From: Anisus vortex | Taxonomy: Eukaryota > Mollusca > Gastropoda > Planorbidae | Length of the DNA: 64,000 nucleotides | Assembly (NCBI GenBank): GCA_949126835.1 | Contig: OX421495.1 | Coordinates: 21,442,958-21,506,957 of the forward strand | Direction: 5' to 3' | In this document: in pieces, positions 11,700-23,589 of the stretch | How positions within the stretch are numbered: position 1 is the first letter of the stretch | Layout of the letters: each line of letters opens with the position of its first letter | Notes under the pieces: model-generated | Database searches by the model: none | The model's input: only the letters and a program-made list of their open reading frames with translations | Told to the model about the DNA's origin: nothing | Position numbers and translations under genes: made by a program

Positions 11700-13701
11700 C
11701 GGCGAGCTGCACTGCATGTGATCTGTTTACATTGTGCTTATTTCTTATATTTATTAATAGTAATGTTATTTAAATGCCTACCACTTTGTAATCAAATGAA
11801 GTGCCCAGTTGTTTGGAACAATGAAATAATCTTGCTTAATCTTCATGTCTAACAAATGTCACACTTTTATTAGTGCCGCTAATTTAGAAATACTTTAGAC
11901 AAGCAATTAAAAAGAAACTAGTTATAAAACAAAAAGTATTAACTTCAATCTTAGCCTTACAACACAATAATCTGTTGAAAATTAAAAAAAAAAAAAGAAT
12001 AATTATCCAAATTAATAAAATCCACAAATTCATGTTTTCATCAGTGGAGAATGGCCATGGAATGTATTGTCGGAAAAAGTCGTGAAACCAACTACTTAAA
12101 CTTAACTATCATGGAAATCTTGTATCGAAACATTAAGACTAAACCCAAACAACAAATAAGTGTAAAACGCAATTTTATTGTCTTCAGTTTCAAAGCAGTA
12201 TCGTACAAAAGTAGATTTCAAACAGAGCAATTTAGGGGACGGCAAGGGGGGGAGGGGAGTCAGAATTTGTAAAGTGTGGGAAGAAATAATAATGCACTGT
12301 AAGGATTTCGTGCTCGGAAAAAAAATAAAATTTTCTAAATAGCGAAAATAAGAAAAGAAAAAGTAATATTTTTTTCTAATTATCAATATTTGAAAGTAAA
12401 AATGAGATTAGGCCAAGGATTTCGAAGTATATATTTCACTCTCTTAAAAAAAGAGACAAAATATAGTCTATATTATGTGATGTCAAGAAATAAAAGTTTT
12501 AAAAAGACTACATCACTAACACATTACAGACTAGTTAGTTAAAACAATGACAAGCAATTTACAAAGTTGGCTATATCGCAACGCTCAAACAACTATTTAA
12601 ATATTCGAAAAATGTGTCACAACGGATATGTTGTTAAATTTACCATACAATTCTTAATATGGCGGGAAGAAGAAGCAATTCGTTTTTATTTTCATTGTTT
12701 ACATCAACGTTTCCTAAATACCAGGTCGGGTCCCGGAAACGGGCCACGAAAACAAAATGACCGGGCTGCAAAAATTAAAATTAAATAGTTTGGAAATTTA
12801 TACCCGCTATTATGTCACTTATATGTAAGTATAGGCAATATAAAAAAATAGTTAAGTATAGGCAATATAAAAAAGGTAAGTATAGGCAATATAAATATTA
12901 GTTAGTTATAGTTGTTAAGTGTAAATATATTTTTAAAAAAGGGTTATGATTTTTTGTTTAAAGTTTGAAAAACATTGTTTTCAAAGATTGGACTCATTTT
13001 TTCAAAATTTAGCCCAATCTACTCAACAAGAAACAACATTATAAGGCTATTAGATCAGTCAATAAAAAAAAGTTACTATTACATTTTGCGATACAAACTT
13101 TAAATGTGCATAAAAAATGTAATAATAAACATTGCTTATTTATGGTTAACAGTGTCTCAGAAGAAGCATTACAGAAATGAATGTTTTCTGCTAAATTTTG
13201 TGTTACTTCTTTCAGCTTGAAATGATTAATTTTCAAATCGACTTCTGTGGTCATATAACGTCGGTTACATTTCTTTTTTTTTTGCCGCAGACATTGTTGT
13301 AAGATCCAAAAGTCTCAAATGAAATACAATTAGACATTTTGTAACCTTACATAAATTATTATCATGCAGAATGGTTGAATTACAAAATGTAGGCACTTTT
13401 CGCTAAGCATAATGCTTGATTATAGGTCTATAGTCTTTTGCATGTTACTTTTAGCCTACTCCCAAAGCATAACACGCTTGTTTTTATTATTAAGAGTTAA
13501 CATTTTCATTGGTAAAATAAATTATTTTAAAATATATGGTTTCTACAGACATTGATAATAGAATGCGCTAAAATCCAAAAACAAATTTGTAATCACAAAC
13601 ATGAATTGCGAGGGACATAACAATTACAATTAATGTAGTCTAAAGTCTAGATATGAATTAAAGTTCCTTTAGAGTTTAGAAAAAAATATTCATGTATTCA
13701 T
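11700..13701. repeat. Duplicon unit A: 3' flank of ANK1
   Basis: Non-coding sequence collinear with unit D (45490-47735) and partly with units B (from 21600) and C (from 33838). Shared landmarks are GAGCTGCACTGCATG (11705 and 45496), GGAATGTATTGTCG (12059, 22208, 45819) and ATATGGCGGGAAGAAG (12657, 38307, 46707). Short ORFs here differ between copies and carry no family signal. Confidence 0.8.
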
Positions 13702-16386
13702 TTAAAGCACTATAGGCACATTCAGAGATCGAAACAAAAGTTGTTGTTTTATTTTTGCTGGTAAAGGTAATTTATTGACCATTTTCTTTCTGTGTAGCGT
13801 AGCTCCAAGCATTTCTGAAATCTGAACAAAGCTCAACGTGTACAATGACAAAAGGTTGTTGAAGATGTTGCCCTGTTCAGTTGACATAATGGTTTCCTGA
13901 AAGATGTCTTTATTTACTAGTTCACTGACATCGTGTTTTGTTAAGAATCTGACTTGAATCAGATATTTTGCTAAGTCCAAACGTTGTTCGTACAAGGCCA
14001 GAGATAATGGTGTAAGATCTGTTTTATTCATATAACTGCTTTGAAAAATGTGTCGACCAGAAAAGCCGCACTTGACAACAAAAGGAAAAACTCCATTACC
14101 AAGTGCCAATTGGATTATTTCCGGTTCATTTTTGCTTACAAACAAATGTACACCTTGTTGACGGATGGAAAGAGGATAAAATTTTGCCTTGTTTTGTATC
14201 AAGATTCTAGCTATACTAAAATCACTACGCTTTAGTGATAAAGAGAGGGCAGTTTGATGTTTATGATTGATTAAGTTTACATCAGCACCGTGTTTCAAAA
14301 GGATTTCTACAGCTTCAGTCATAGAATACTCACTCCTACATGATATCATTAAAGCAGTGTCCCCATCATCATCTTGTTTGTTTATCTGAATGGTTTCTTT
14401 CAATAAAAGTTGTAAAATTTGAAACATTATTTCCATATTAGAATGAAAATTAATTGATTTGAATAGTTCTGTTATATATGTGCCGCCATTTTTTGTTATT
14501 TTACTACAATCTGCCTTCCAGTCGATTAGCAAAGACACCATCTCTAAGCTATGTTTTTGAATGGCTTTTAAAATAGGCGTCTTTCCTGATAGGTCACACA
14601 TGTCAACAGAGGCCCCTGAATTCAGAAGCAGTGTCACATTCTCTTTTTCTTCTCTTTCAATTGCATCAAACAATGGGGTTTTGCCCTTATTATTTGTAAC
14701 ATTAACATCTGAACCTGAATCTAAAAGTAATGTTAACATTTCCGTTTTTTTTTTCGCGCATGCGTAAAAAAGAGCAGTGTTTCCATTTGAATCTTTTATG
14801 TTAATCTCGGCTTTTGATTCTATAAGAGCTTTAATAAAGTCAGGCTTTTAATTAATGACTGCAATATGTAATGGGCAGAGTAATTGTGGATACTTAGACG
14901 AATAGTAATGTTGTTGGACAAAGCTTTTATTAACATCCATACCTTTGTCAATGAGATATTTCAAAATATCTATGCTGCCAGACTGTATAGCCCACTCCTT
15001 CAGTGGGAAAAGGAACGTGTCTTTGGTATCAAACGTGAATTTTTCATCAAGATGTTCCAACAAACATACTTGTTTGTATTCGATTGCAATTTTGTAAGCT
15101 TCAAAAGGTGTCTTTTTAGCTTTCTCCTCAATCAAAATTTTAGCACAATCTAAATGCCCATATTTGACAGCAATGTCTAAAGCAGTACCTTCATTTCCTT
15201 TAACCATATGGTCTGCCCCTTTTGACAGTAACAAAATGGTGATTTCTGTAAATCCGCATTTGGAAGCCATCATCAACGGAGTGAATTGATGCAAGCCAAC
15301 AGATTCATTTACCTGTGACCCCATGATGCAAAGCCACCTAACTAAATCAAAATCTCCTATTTGCACAGCTTTAACCAAAAAGCTGTAATTCTCCTTCTGT
15401 TGTCTGCTTACTCTAGATCTATTGGAATCTTTTTTGTTTAAATTGACACCTCTTGTAATCAAAAGTTTTACAATAGATTTATCTACAGAAGTTAAATTCG
15501 TTTTTTCATTGAGGATCAAATCAAAGAAAGCCTCCAGTGCCGTACATCCTTTAGAAGACATTTGGTTAATAGAGTTTGAGTCGTACGTTAGGATAGTTTC
15601 TAACAACGAGAGATCTTTGTACTTTAAGGCTGCTATTAATGGTGGTTCTATTGAATTTTTACAATCAGAAAACACCTTTACATACTGAAGTATTCCTTTT
15701 TTAGCAGCAAATTCCTGAACCGTTTCACCGTTAATGACGTCGTTCAGATCAGCTCCATTCAAAATTAAGATATGGATCGTGTCGAGGTCGCCATTGTCCA
15801 TTGCTTTGGATAGGGCAGTCTGACCTTCATGGTTTTTCACGTTGACACTAGATCTTGAAACAAGACGTCTGGCCATATCTGCTGCACCCGATGCCTTTAC
15901 TGACAGAATCAAAGCTGTATTTCCAGAAGTGTTGATCTTATTTGCATCTGCTTTATTAACCAGTAATATTTTAGTCATGTCTAAATAACCTTTTTCAGCA
16001 CAGACCATCAGTGAAGTGTTACCGTTTTCATCGGTCCAATTTGTGTCAGCACCATATTTCAAAAGTAGAATCAGCAAAAGCTTCTGTCCATTGTTTGCAG
16101 CTATCATTAAAGATTTGTTAAGAGCTTCTTGAGAATAAGCATCTTTTTCTTTTAGAACTTTCTCGATCTCACCGATACTTCCGCTGGTAACTGCATGGAA
16201 CAAATCTGTGTCATCGGGGCTGTTATTGTTCAATCTGATTTTTGGCTCAGTGTTAAATTCTCTTTCCAGTTCCTCCAAAAGCTGGCGTTGTTGTAATTTT
16301 TTGTTATATTTGGCTAAACGTTTTTCTTCTTTTCTTTCTTTTTTAAAACCTTGTTTATCTAGCTTTGATGCAGCCAGCTGGTTCAT
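13702..16386 (-). pseudogene. ANK1: ankyrin-repeat, SOCS-box-like gene with one nonsense codon
   Basis: A single frame of 895 codons runs from ATG 16386 to TAA 13702, interrupted only by TAA at 14848-14850 (codon 513). ANK2 and ANK3 read GAA there (INEKPDF), so one G-to-T change in the coding strand accounts for it. There is no other stop or frameshift. The first 40 residues are Lys/Glu-rich. Ankyrin repeats of about 33 residues follow from about residue 55 (for example DENGNTSLMVCAEKGYLDM). Next is a C-terminal region without clear repeats, then a SOCS-box-like end with LPLP near residue 873. A truncated protein would lose this end and several repeats. The gene could be a fresh pseudogene, a segregating null allele or an assembly error. 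The strong conservation downstream of the stop says the break is recent. Confidence 0.85.
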
Positions 16387-16442
16387 TTTCTAAAACTTCT
16401 GGAACTCGGATTACTCTGAATACTTTAAATAATTTTTAGTTT
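16387..16442 (-). promoter_or_regulatory. 5' UTR start of ANK1 with conserved splice acceptor
   Basis: On the minus strand a T-rich tract ends in ACTTTTCAG just before position 16442, 56 bases upstream of the ATG. The same polypyrimidine-CAG is kept at 31836-31838 (ANK2) and 50441-50443 (ANK3). I infer a non-coding first exon upstream, so these genes are probably not simple retrocopies. Confidence 0.55.
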
Positions 16443-16649
16443 CTGAAAAGTAAAAAAAAAACAATATTCAATTAAGTGAAAGAAAAATATTTGTTTTTAA
16501 CAGAACGTTGTGATGTTGTATTTTTTTTTAAATCCCTCAGCCCACAACACAAATATTGCTCTCCCAGTAAAAATAAAATAAAAAAATACGTTACGAATAA
16601 AAAGTTAATTGTGACAAAGAAGATTACTGCGAATTTTTTCCAGACTTTT

Positions 16650-19440
16650 ATCTTATACATTACAGACGCTTCTTCTATAAAGAAGATTATTGCGTCCTAC
16701 GCTCATCCGTGGTCCGAGTCTAGTCTTGCATTTTTATCAATGTTTTAAATGATGTTAAGTTACTGGTTTTCCTGGTTTGTTCAGGTAACCCATTCCATGC
16801 CCTAATGCCACTCGGGAAGAAAGAGTACTTATATGCATTTGTTCTCGCATAAGTGACAAGGAAAGTGTTTTTGTATTTATTTTTGTCTGAGCTTTGCAAC
16901 AGGTTGTTATTGTGTTGTATTTCTAAATTAGAGTTTAATGTCTTATGTATTATTACTACTTTACTCTTTGCCCTTCTATCCTCTAGTGTTTCTAGGTTTA
17001 GTGATTTGACTAATGGTGTTACTCTTGTTAACTGTGAATATTCACTAGTTATGAACCTTGCTGCGCTTTTTTGCATTTGTTTTATTTTTTTTATGTTTTC
17101 TTTAGTTGATGGGTCCCATACAGATGCTGCATATTCTATTATAGGCCTAACTAATATGAGATAGTGTGGCGTGCTGGTCTAAGATGCTGTCACCGAGCCT
17201 GCAATTAGCGTATAGGCTATCAGTGCAGACTTAGTGGATAACTCAGCAGGTACACACGGTGATGGGGAGGGGTGATTTAGGCAGGTTTTCTAGGTGGTAT
17301 GTGGTCCCGAAGTGCAGATGATTCCTAGGTGATTCTAAGACAAATTTATATCCAGGTTTCGTTTTGGCTCGTTAATATGTAGGTTGAGTTAAACTGTTGA
17401 CTAATTGACAACTGTCACTGGACGTCACACAAACAGGTATTCTATCAATCGATAAGCAAGGCGTATTGTAACAACGAATATTTTATTCACGTGAAAGTCC
17501 GTATTCAATCATTAATGACGTGAGCACATAATTCATACAATCCAAATACAAGTGATAAAGAGTGTACATTTAATCATAGGCTTAAACTATATGTAGCAGA
17601 TAGTCCTAACAAGGACTCTACAACAGACTGTAGCACCGCGTGGTGCTGTTGGAGCTCGGGGCATCCAACCCTCGAGACTCCTTAAGCCAGACTGACCTAA
17701 AACTAACTTACATTTACATTACATTATTACATGTTAAACAACAAGTTAGGTTGCAACTCCCCACGTGATTGTAATGAGGGGGGAGGGGCAAGGGTAAGAT
17801 TGACCAGTAGATAGCGTATCCGATTGGTCAACATGTCTCTTCAATTCAACATTTGATTGATTGGCATGTGAAAATAAGTACCAAACGGTAGTGGGGAGGG
17901 GGTGCGGGGGGGGGAGAAGACGCGGCGGTAGGGAAACTTCGAAGGCCCTGTGTTGTTGGTCAGAGTTTTCTCTCTTGTCCGTCGGGGTCCTGCATCAAAG
18001 ATTCCAAGTTCCCTATTCTCTGACCAGGGGAAGAACTGTCATTGAGATGTGAATTTCCTGTGATCTGGTCAAAGAGACTGTGGGGTGGGGGGGGGGATTA
18101 GCTTGGTTGCGTCAGGTATGACCCTGGCCTTGTTCCGAGGGCATTGGGCGGGGAGGGGGGAGGAACACACACGTGCTACAACATTTATAATGTACATGAA
18201 TGGGAACTAATATCAATGACTAATCGTATAACAATAAGTAATATACTGATAAGCATGCAGAACGTATACATATATGTAAATAAAATTCAATGCAAGCTAA
18301 ATACTTTAATCTTAAATATTATAGGAGATAGAAAGGAAAGACACATGCTTACTCCAATCAGACATTCAATAGTGGCACATAGTGTCAGTTGTTTGTACGT
18401 ACATATGAGATGATTATAGTATCTTATAAGAGCGGATTACATCTAAGACCTTTCTTAGTTGAGTGTGACGTTAATCTTCTCCCCAAAACGCCACAGATAG
18501 CATTTTAGTTTTATATTCTTATTACATTTGTAAAAGATCCTTTTTATGAATCCTAATGTTTTGTTTGATTTTTTAATTACTTCATCAATATGAGGGTTCC
18601 AAGATAACTTATCATTTATTATTATTCCTAGCTACTTAGCATTGCTAGTTTGAGTTAAATCTTTACCATGAATGAAGTAGTTTGTTATTATTTGTTTCTT
18701 TTTCTTGGATACCCTTATTAGTTGGCATTTTTCTGGGTGAAAAGACATACTCCAGTTTGATTCCCATTTTTGTAGTTCATCTAGGTATTTTTGTAGAAGT
18801 TCACTATCTTTTCCTGTCTTTATTATTTTATAAATTATGCAATCATCGGCAAATAATCTTACTTTTGTTCCTATGTTGATGCAATTTGGCAGATCATTAA
18901 TGTAAATTAGAAATAGTAGGGGTCCTAGAACAGTTCCTTGTGGAACTCTTGAGTTTACAGTTATTGGTGATGACTTAGAGCCATTTATTATCACTGTTTG
19001 TTCTCTGCCTATAAGAAAGTCCTGGATCCACTGATGTATGGGACCAGAGTTGCCAAAATATTTATGTTTTTTTAGTAGACTAAAATGATTAACTTTGTCG
19101 AATGCTTTTGAAAAATCTAGTAATATAGCATCAATTTGGTTGTTATTATATAATCCCTTAGACAAGTCATCTATTAAGCCTATTAATTGAGTCTCACATG
19201 TTGGAGTGGGCATAGTGCATTAAGTTTGTCTAGATGATTTACTATACTACTATATATTATATGTTCAAATAATTTACATGTTTTGCTTGTTAGGGAAACA
19301 GGTCTATAATTTCCGGGGTCAGATTTATCTCCTTTTTTGAAAAGGGGGGTCACATTGGCTAATTTCTAATCTTTTGGCACTTTGCCCTGGTTTAGAGAGG
19401 CCTGAAAAAGTATTTTAAAGAATGGAGATATTTTATTAGT
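16650..19440 (-). mobile_element. CR1-like LINE in the ANK1 5' flank, split by a nested element
   Basis: The minus strand encodes, in order, LNQGKVPKDWKLANVTPLFK and YRPVSLTSKTCKLF (about 19420-19270), an RT core with FSKAFDKVNH, RVPQGTVLGPLLF and the catalytic FADD (ORF 18632-19213), then the C-terminal LVRPIIEYAASVWDP and an ARFITSEYSQLTRVTPL stretch (17160-16720). It is 5'-truncated and carries stops. The paralogous flank of ANK2 (about 32035) reads CCAGACTTTTCAGTAACAGG without a gap. This fixes the insertion between CCAGACTTTT (about 16649) and TTTTCGGTTACAGG (about 19441). Confidence 0.85.
17166..18494. mobile_element. Non-coding element nested in the CR1-like LINE
   Basis: It splits the LINE reading frame between KLKCYL and ILVRPIIEYA. 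Ends GTGGCGTGCTGG (left) and CCAAAACGCCAC (right) form a 7-bp inverted repeat. They are flanked by AGATAGT (17159-17165) and AGATAGC (18495-18501), a likely 6-7 bp target duplication. It has no transposase. It contains several G-rich runs (about 17885-17910, 18085-18100 and 18145-18160). The superfamily is unknown to me. Confidence 0.7.
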
Positions 19441-20280
19441 TTTTCGGTTACAGGGGCAATAAAATATTAATTTATCTTGGTATTGAATTGGGACAAAGTC
19501 TGTTAAAAACTTTCTAATCCTGTTTGGGCTGGAATTTTTTTTACTAAATATAGACACATTGTTACCAATTTTATTATTATATTAGTTTAAGAGTGGTGGT
19601 GAACTAGCCTACTGCAGGAACTGTCATTAGGTCAATGTCGTTTATTTAGATGAAGGGGCGTTCCATGATAAGGTCGAGATTGCATCTTTCGCACCCTGAG
19701 AAACCCCATGTTGCTCTTGCTAGTGATAACTCACAATTATCGGCTGAACAAAGCCCTTTATTTGAGCTCCTTTCGTGCTACAGTTTTCATCATTCAGAGT
19801 AGTAGCTTTGACTAAAGTTTTAGAGCATTAAACTAGAACAAGGCAAGAAGAATAAGCGAACGCTTTTGAAAATGCAATAAATCAGACAAAAGGGACCTCA
19901 TGGATTTATAATTTTTTTTAAATATTCAATTACCTCCGTCTACCATACCGAAGGTCCCGAGGTTCGAATCCTGGTAAAAGCTAGGTTTTGTTTCCGAGTT
20001 TGGAGCGTTTCGCTGAGTCAACACAACTTTAATAGGTATCTGACAATAGTTGGGACAAGGTAGAGGCTGATTGATTGTGCTGGTCATACAATCCCTAAGT
20101 ATGCTGTGGCCATGGAAAGTTTCCGTATGGATGAAATATAGTGTTTAAGTAAAATATAATGCATATGTGAAAAATATAAGGTATAGCTTATATCAAATCA
20201 GACAGTACCGTTATATTATATGAAGTCATTCTTTTACAACAAGGAAAATTGGTAGCTTTATTTTTTTGAAACTGCTCTGG
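19441..20280. repeat. Duplicon unit A: ANK1 distal 5' flank
   Basis: This continues the flank interrupted by the LINE. TACAGGGGCAATAAAAT through ACTAAATATAGACACATTG matches 32045-32145 (ANK2) and, across the LTR element, 51040-51087 plus 62318-62390 (ANK3). ATGAAGTCATTCTTTTAC near 20219 matches ATGAAATCAATCTTTTAA near 63111. No gene. Confidence 0.75.
19935..20125 (+). repeat. tRNA-derived SINE
   Basis: GGTTCGAATCC at 19961-19971 is a perfect RNA polymerase III B box. The body follows with GAGTCAACACAACTTTAATA and GTGCTGGTCATACAATCCC, the block shared with the SINE-like copies at 1195 and 10960. An A box is not clear. This is a SINE head, not a functional tRNA gene. Confidence 0.6.
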
Positions 20281-21540
20281 TCAAATGAATGAATGACCTT
20301 CTATGGACAATGGAACATCAGGAGGTAATTGTATTGATGGCAATAGATCTAAGTGCAGCTTTCGATACAGTAGATAATGACATTTTAGTATCTGTGTTAG
20401 AAGCTAAAGTCGGCATCGAAGGACAAGCTCTAAACAGTGAAAGTAAACAGCTGTTAAGTCAATGTTGGAGAAGCATACACTGAACCACAAAAATTTACTT
20501 TCTCAATTCCGCAGGGTTCGTGCGTAGGGCCAGTGCTCTATTTACTATATGCATCCACGATGCAAGAAGAAATTGTACAAAACATATATCAGCATGGATA
20601 TACCGACGACCATGCCTTAAAAATAAAATTCTTACCAACTAAAAATGAAACCATCGCAATTTCTACTCTCGAAAAATGTTCAAGACAAATGAAAGTATGG
20701 ATGGACGGCAAAAGATTCAAAATGAATACATCAAAAACTGAATTTATTCTGTTCGGATCAAAATAACAAATTAGAAATGCAAAACAAACTATCTACTAGT
20801 CAACAATGAGAACATCTATTAACAAACTAAATAAAATATCTTGACGTATAGGCCTAGTTAGATGAAGATCTAACAGTCAAAGAGCAAATAAAAAACAAAT
20901 GTAAATCTGCAACGTGGAATCTGCATAGAAGAAAAAGCATTAGAAACATTCTAACATAAAAAGGCATGTGAGACATTAATCGTAGGCCTGGTTATCTCTC
21001 ATCTAGACTACGCTAATTGCCTATACTATGGACTGCCAGAGTGTGGTTTGAAAGGGTCAAAAACATAGCTGCGAAAGTTGTTCTGAACAATGAAGAAAAC
21101 TCATGAACCTGTCTAAACTAACTGCAATGGCTACCTATAACACTTAGGATAAAATTCAAAGTTCTGAGTCTTTCTGACTAGGCTCTATAAAATCCTGCAT
21201 GGTCAATCTCCCCAGTACATGAGATCTATGGTCGAGCTACAAACATCAGAGATAAGAGGACTGCGTTCAAACAAAATCCGTCTACAGCTCAAGGTACCAA
21301 GCGTAAAAAAATAGAAACATTTGCAGCTCGCTCCTACAGCATCGAAGCACCTCTGTGGTGGAATGAACTCACGAACACAAACACACTGACAATATAGACA
21401 TTTTTAAAACAAAATTAAGAATACAATTTTTCGCTTTATTTTAGTAACATATGGTAAATGTAAGGCGCCTTAGAAGACTTTGTTATGAATAGCGCTCTAA
21501 AAATATGTAATTTGTAATTTGTTTAAAGAAATATTATTAT
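20281..21540 (+). mobile_element. L2/CR1-like LINE fragment, broken
   Basis: The frames give MAIDLSAAFDTVDNDILV (RT motif A), then after a frameshift FSIPQGSCVGPVLY and YTDDHALKI (motif C with Y-x-D-D), then MNTSKTEFILFGSK. From about 20990 the C-terminal LVISHLDYANCLYYGLPE follows, with several stops. The 3' end AATAGCGCTCTAAAAATATG is shared with 33735-33760. The same family sits at the same place behind ANK2, so it was probably part of the duplicated unit. Confidence 0.75.
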
Positions 21541-21609
21541 GACAAAATTAAATCAGTAATACCCGTATCTTAATAAAATAAACTAGTTGGGCTATTTATT
21601 CAGTGGCAC

Positions 21610-22201
21610 TTGACAAGTCTTAATTAGGTGTGACCTTTTGAACTGCTATGATCGTGAACTTCCGGTAAAATTTACCGCCATTTTCGTAAACAAAAACCAT
21701 GCTTTTGGTGCTGTTTGACAATTGATTTCAACATCAACAGCCCGTTCTTGTTTTTTAGAAATATACAACGGCTACAAGATTAGTTATTAGGAATCCTTTT
21801 TTAACATCAAAAGTGAGTAGGCGATAATTAATACACAAAGTGTTAGTCGCGTTATGCTGAATGTAGCATTTGTTTATAAAATTAGTTAGTCAAGAGTTGC
21901 GTCCTTGGTAATTAAAAAAACATAATGCGGAGATTTATAAAAAACAACAACACGAAAATTATTTTGCATCAAGCAATTAGTTTGGGATTATAAATAGGTG
22001 ATTCTTCAAATCTGACATTCACAATCTATCGTTTTCTTTTGACGCCATCTTTTGGAAATAAAATAAAATTTAATTCTATACATATTTTTGTACAACCCGT
22101 AACGTAGCACACAGACATGTTTCGGAGAAAAAGATCGATTAAGACCGGAAATGTTTTTTCTTGTGACCTTTAATGCATGCATAATCGTTAAGACTTGTCA
22201 A
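21610..22201 (-). mobile_element. P-like non-autonomous element with a THAP-type finger start (copy 1)
   Basis: Ends TTGACAAGTCTTAA and GTTAAGACTTGTCAA are inverted repeats about 592 bp apart. Inner subterminal repeats include TGTGACCTTT. On the minus strand, from ATG 22118, MSVCYVTGCTKIC, then FILFPKDGVK, resembles the start of a THAP zinc finger (C-x4-C, then F-x-x-FP). THAP fingers open P-element transposases. The second metal pair and the rest of the transposase are absent. The insertion falls in the unit landmark CAGTGGCA/TTGGCCATGG, which units A and D keep nearly intact. Confidence 0.65.
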
Positions 22202-22637
22202 TTGGCCATGGAATGTATTGTCGGAACAAATCGTGAAACCAACAATTTAAACTTAACTATCATAGAAATCTTGTATCGAAATATTAAGACTAAACCCAAA
22301 CAACCAATAAGCGTAAAAAGAATGTGTCTTCTGTTTCAAAGCAGTATCTTACAATAGTTGATTTCAAACAGAGCAAATTTGGGAAATTCTAAGGAGAGGG
22401 TCAGAACGTAGGGGAAGAAATAATAATGCACTGTAAAAATATCGTGCTAGGAAAAAAAAATTGTCGAAATAGCGAAAATAAGAAAAGAAAAAGTAATATT
22501 TTTTTACTAATTATCAATATTTGAACGTAAAAATGAGATTAGGTCAAGGATTTAGAAGTATAATTTTCACTCTCTTAAAAAAGTGTATAGGAGACAAAAT
22601 ATACATGTGATATCAGGAATTAAGTTTAAACAAGACT

Positions 22638-22683
22638 ACAGCGCATAGAACTGTCAGCATCGTGATATGCGCTATACAAGCAA

Positions 22684-22715
<32 letters not shown>
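22638..22715 (+). mobile_element. LINE 3' tail with (ATT)n
   Basis: CAGCGCATAGAACTGTCA and ATATGCGCTATACAAGCA, then about ten ATT units. It is the same tail as at 25230-25290 and 63055-63110. Only the extreme 3' end was inserted, a typical heavily 5'-truncated LINE. Confidence 0.7.
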
Positions 22716-22716
<1 letters not shown>

Positions 22717-23168
22717 ATCACTGACACATTATTAAAATACACAGAACATTTAATAGACTTGTTTAAAGTTTTACTACCGTAAATACTAAATGTTTTATAA
22801 GCTTTTTAAACTCTTTAAAATTGTCTTTAGAATTATTTTATTTTCAAAAATAAATAATTAATATTTATGAATATTTGCCTTGAGAGTCCTGTAGAATTCG
22901 CCAAGCCATATATGACCTAACAGGTTATCCAAATGGTGGAAAACGGATTAAAGGTGGCTTCGTCGCAGTCAAGATGTCAACTAACTTCTTTGGTTTATTC
23001 GTTGATAGGAAAACCTTGAAAAATCTCTAACACTTTAATCCATTCCATAGTGCCAAATCGTTCATACAAATATTATGCGCACCTTACTACAATTTATAAA
23101 CTAGTATAATATGATAACTAATCTCTTACAAAAGAAAATTACAATATCTAACAAAATAGGCTATAATT

Positions 23169-23240
23169 CAGGGGTTGGCAACCTACGAATCGCGTGCCAG
23201 ATTTGGCACGTGGAGACTTTTTCAATGGCACGCGGAGGAC
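23169..23240 (+). mobile_element. Left part of an outer hAT element, interrupted
   Basis: CAGGGGTTGGCAACCTACG then GTGCCAGATTTGGCACG is a hAT left end of the same family as 11354. A second hAT is inserted after GGCACGCGGAGGAC. Outer sequence resumes at 26592 (CGGAGGGCCCCG). Its right end is not found. Confidence 0.7.
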
Positions 23241-23589
23241 CAGTGGCGTAGCTAGGGGGGGGGGGGGGCAGGGGGACAAATGCCACGTTAGGGGGCGCCG
23301 AAATGAGTATTAAAACTAATTATTAAATTTTATTTTGATGTAAATTAATGTATACCAAATACGTTTTGCAAGATTAAATCTTGGAGCTCCACAAATATCT
23401 TCATTACAAACCAGTTTGTCGTCCCCATTGAGCATTAAAAGGGGCGCCGTTCTATTCATAAAAAAATGACACATCCACAATGAAGGATTGCTGATAGTGT
23501 TTTTTTTTTAAACAAAGATCAGTTCGGGTTCAAATATTATTCTTCATATACTGAAAGTGGCATCTGGTTTTAACAGTTTTATTATTCAG

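Larger units (their letters stand above)
21600..23168. repeat. Duplicon unit B: start and 3' flank of the ANK2 unit
   Basis: It begins at CAGTGGCA and resumes at GGCCATGGAATGTATTGTCG after the P-like insertion. It parallels unit A from 12050 and unit D from 45815. It ends where a hAT left end interrupts AATAGGCTATAATT. The sequence between this point and the ANK2 stop that is expected from units A and D is missing or replaced. Confidence 0.75.

Noticed and set aside
16387..16405. Heat-shock-element-like TTCTGGAA next to the ANK1 start codon
   Set aside because: ANK2 has GTCTGGAA, the site lies in the presumed 5' UTR and not at a promoter, and an 8-bp palindrome is expected by chance.
19961..19971. 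Perfect B box, possible tRNA gene
   Set aside because: No A box at the right distance and no cloverleaf that I can fold. The downstream block is shared with other repeats, so it is a SINE head.
22685..22714. Possible CRISPR-like or centromeric repeats in the (ATT)n and similar tracts
   Set aside because: Simple LINE tail microsatellites; no spaced repeat-spacer structure anywhere in the window.
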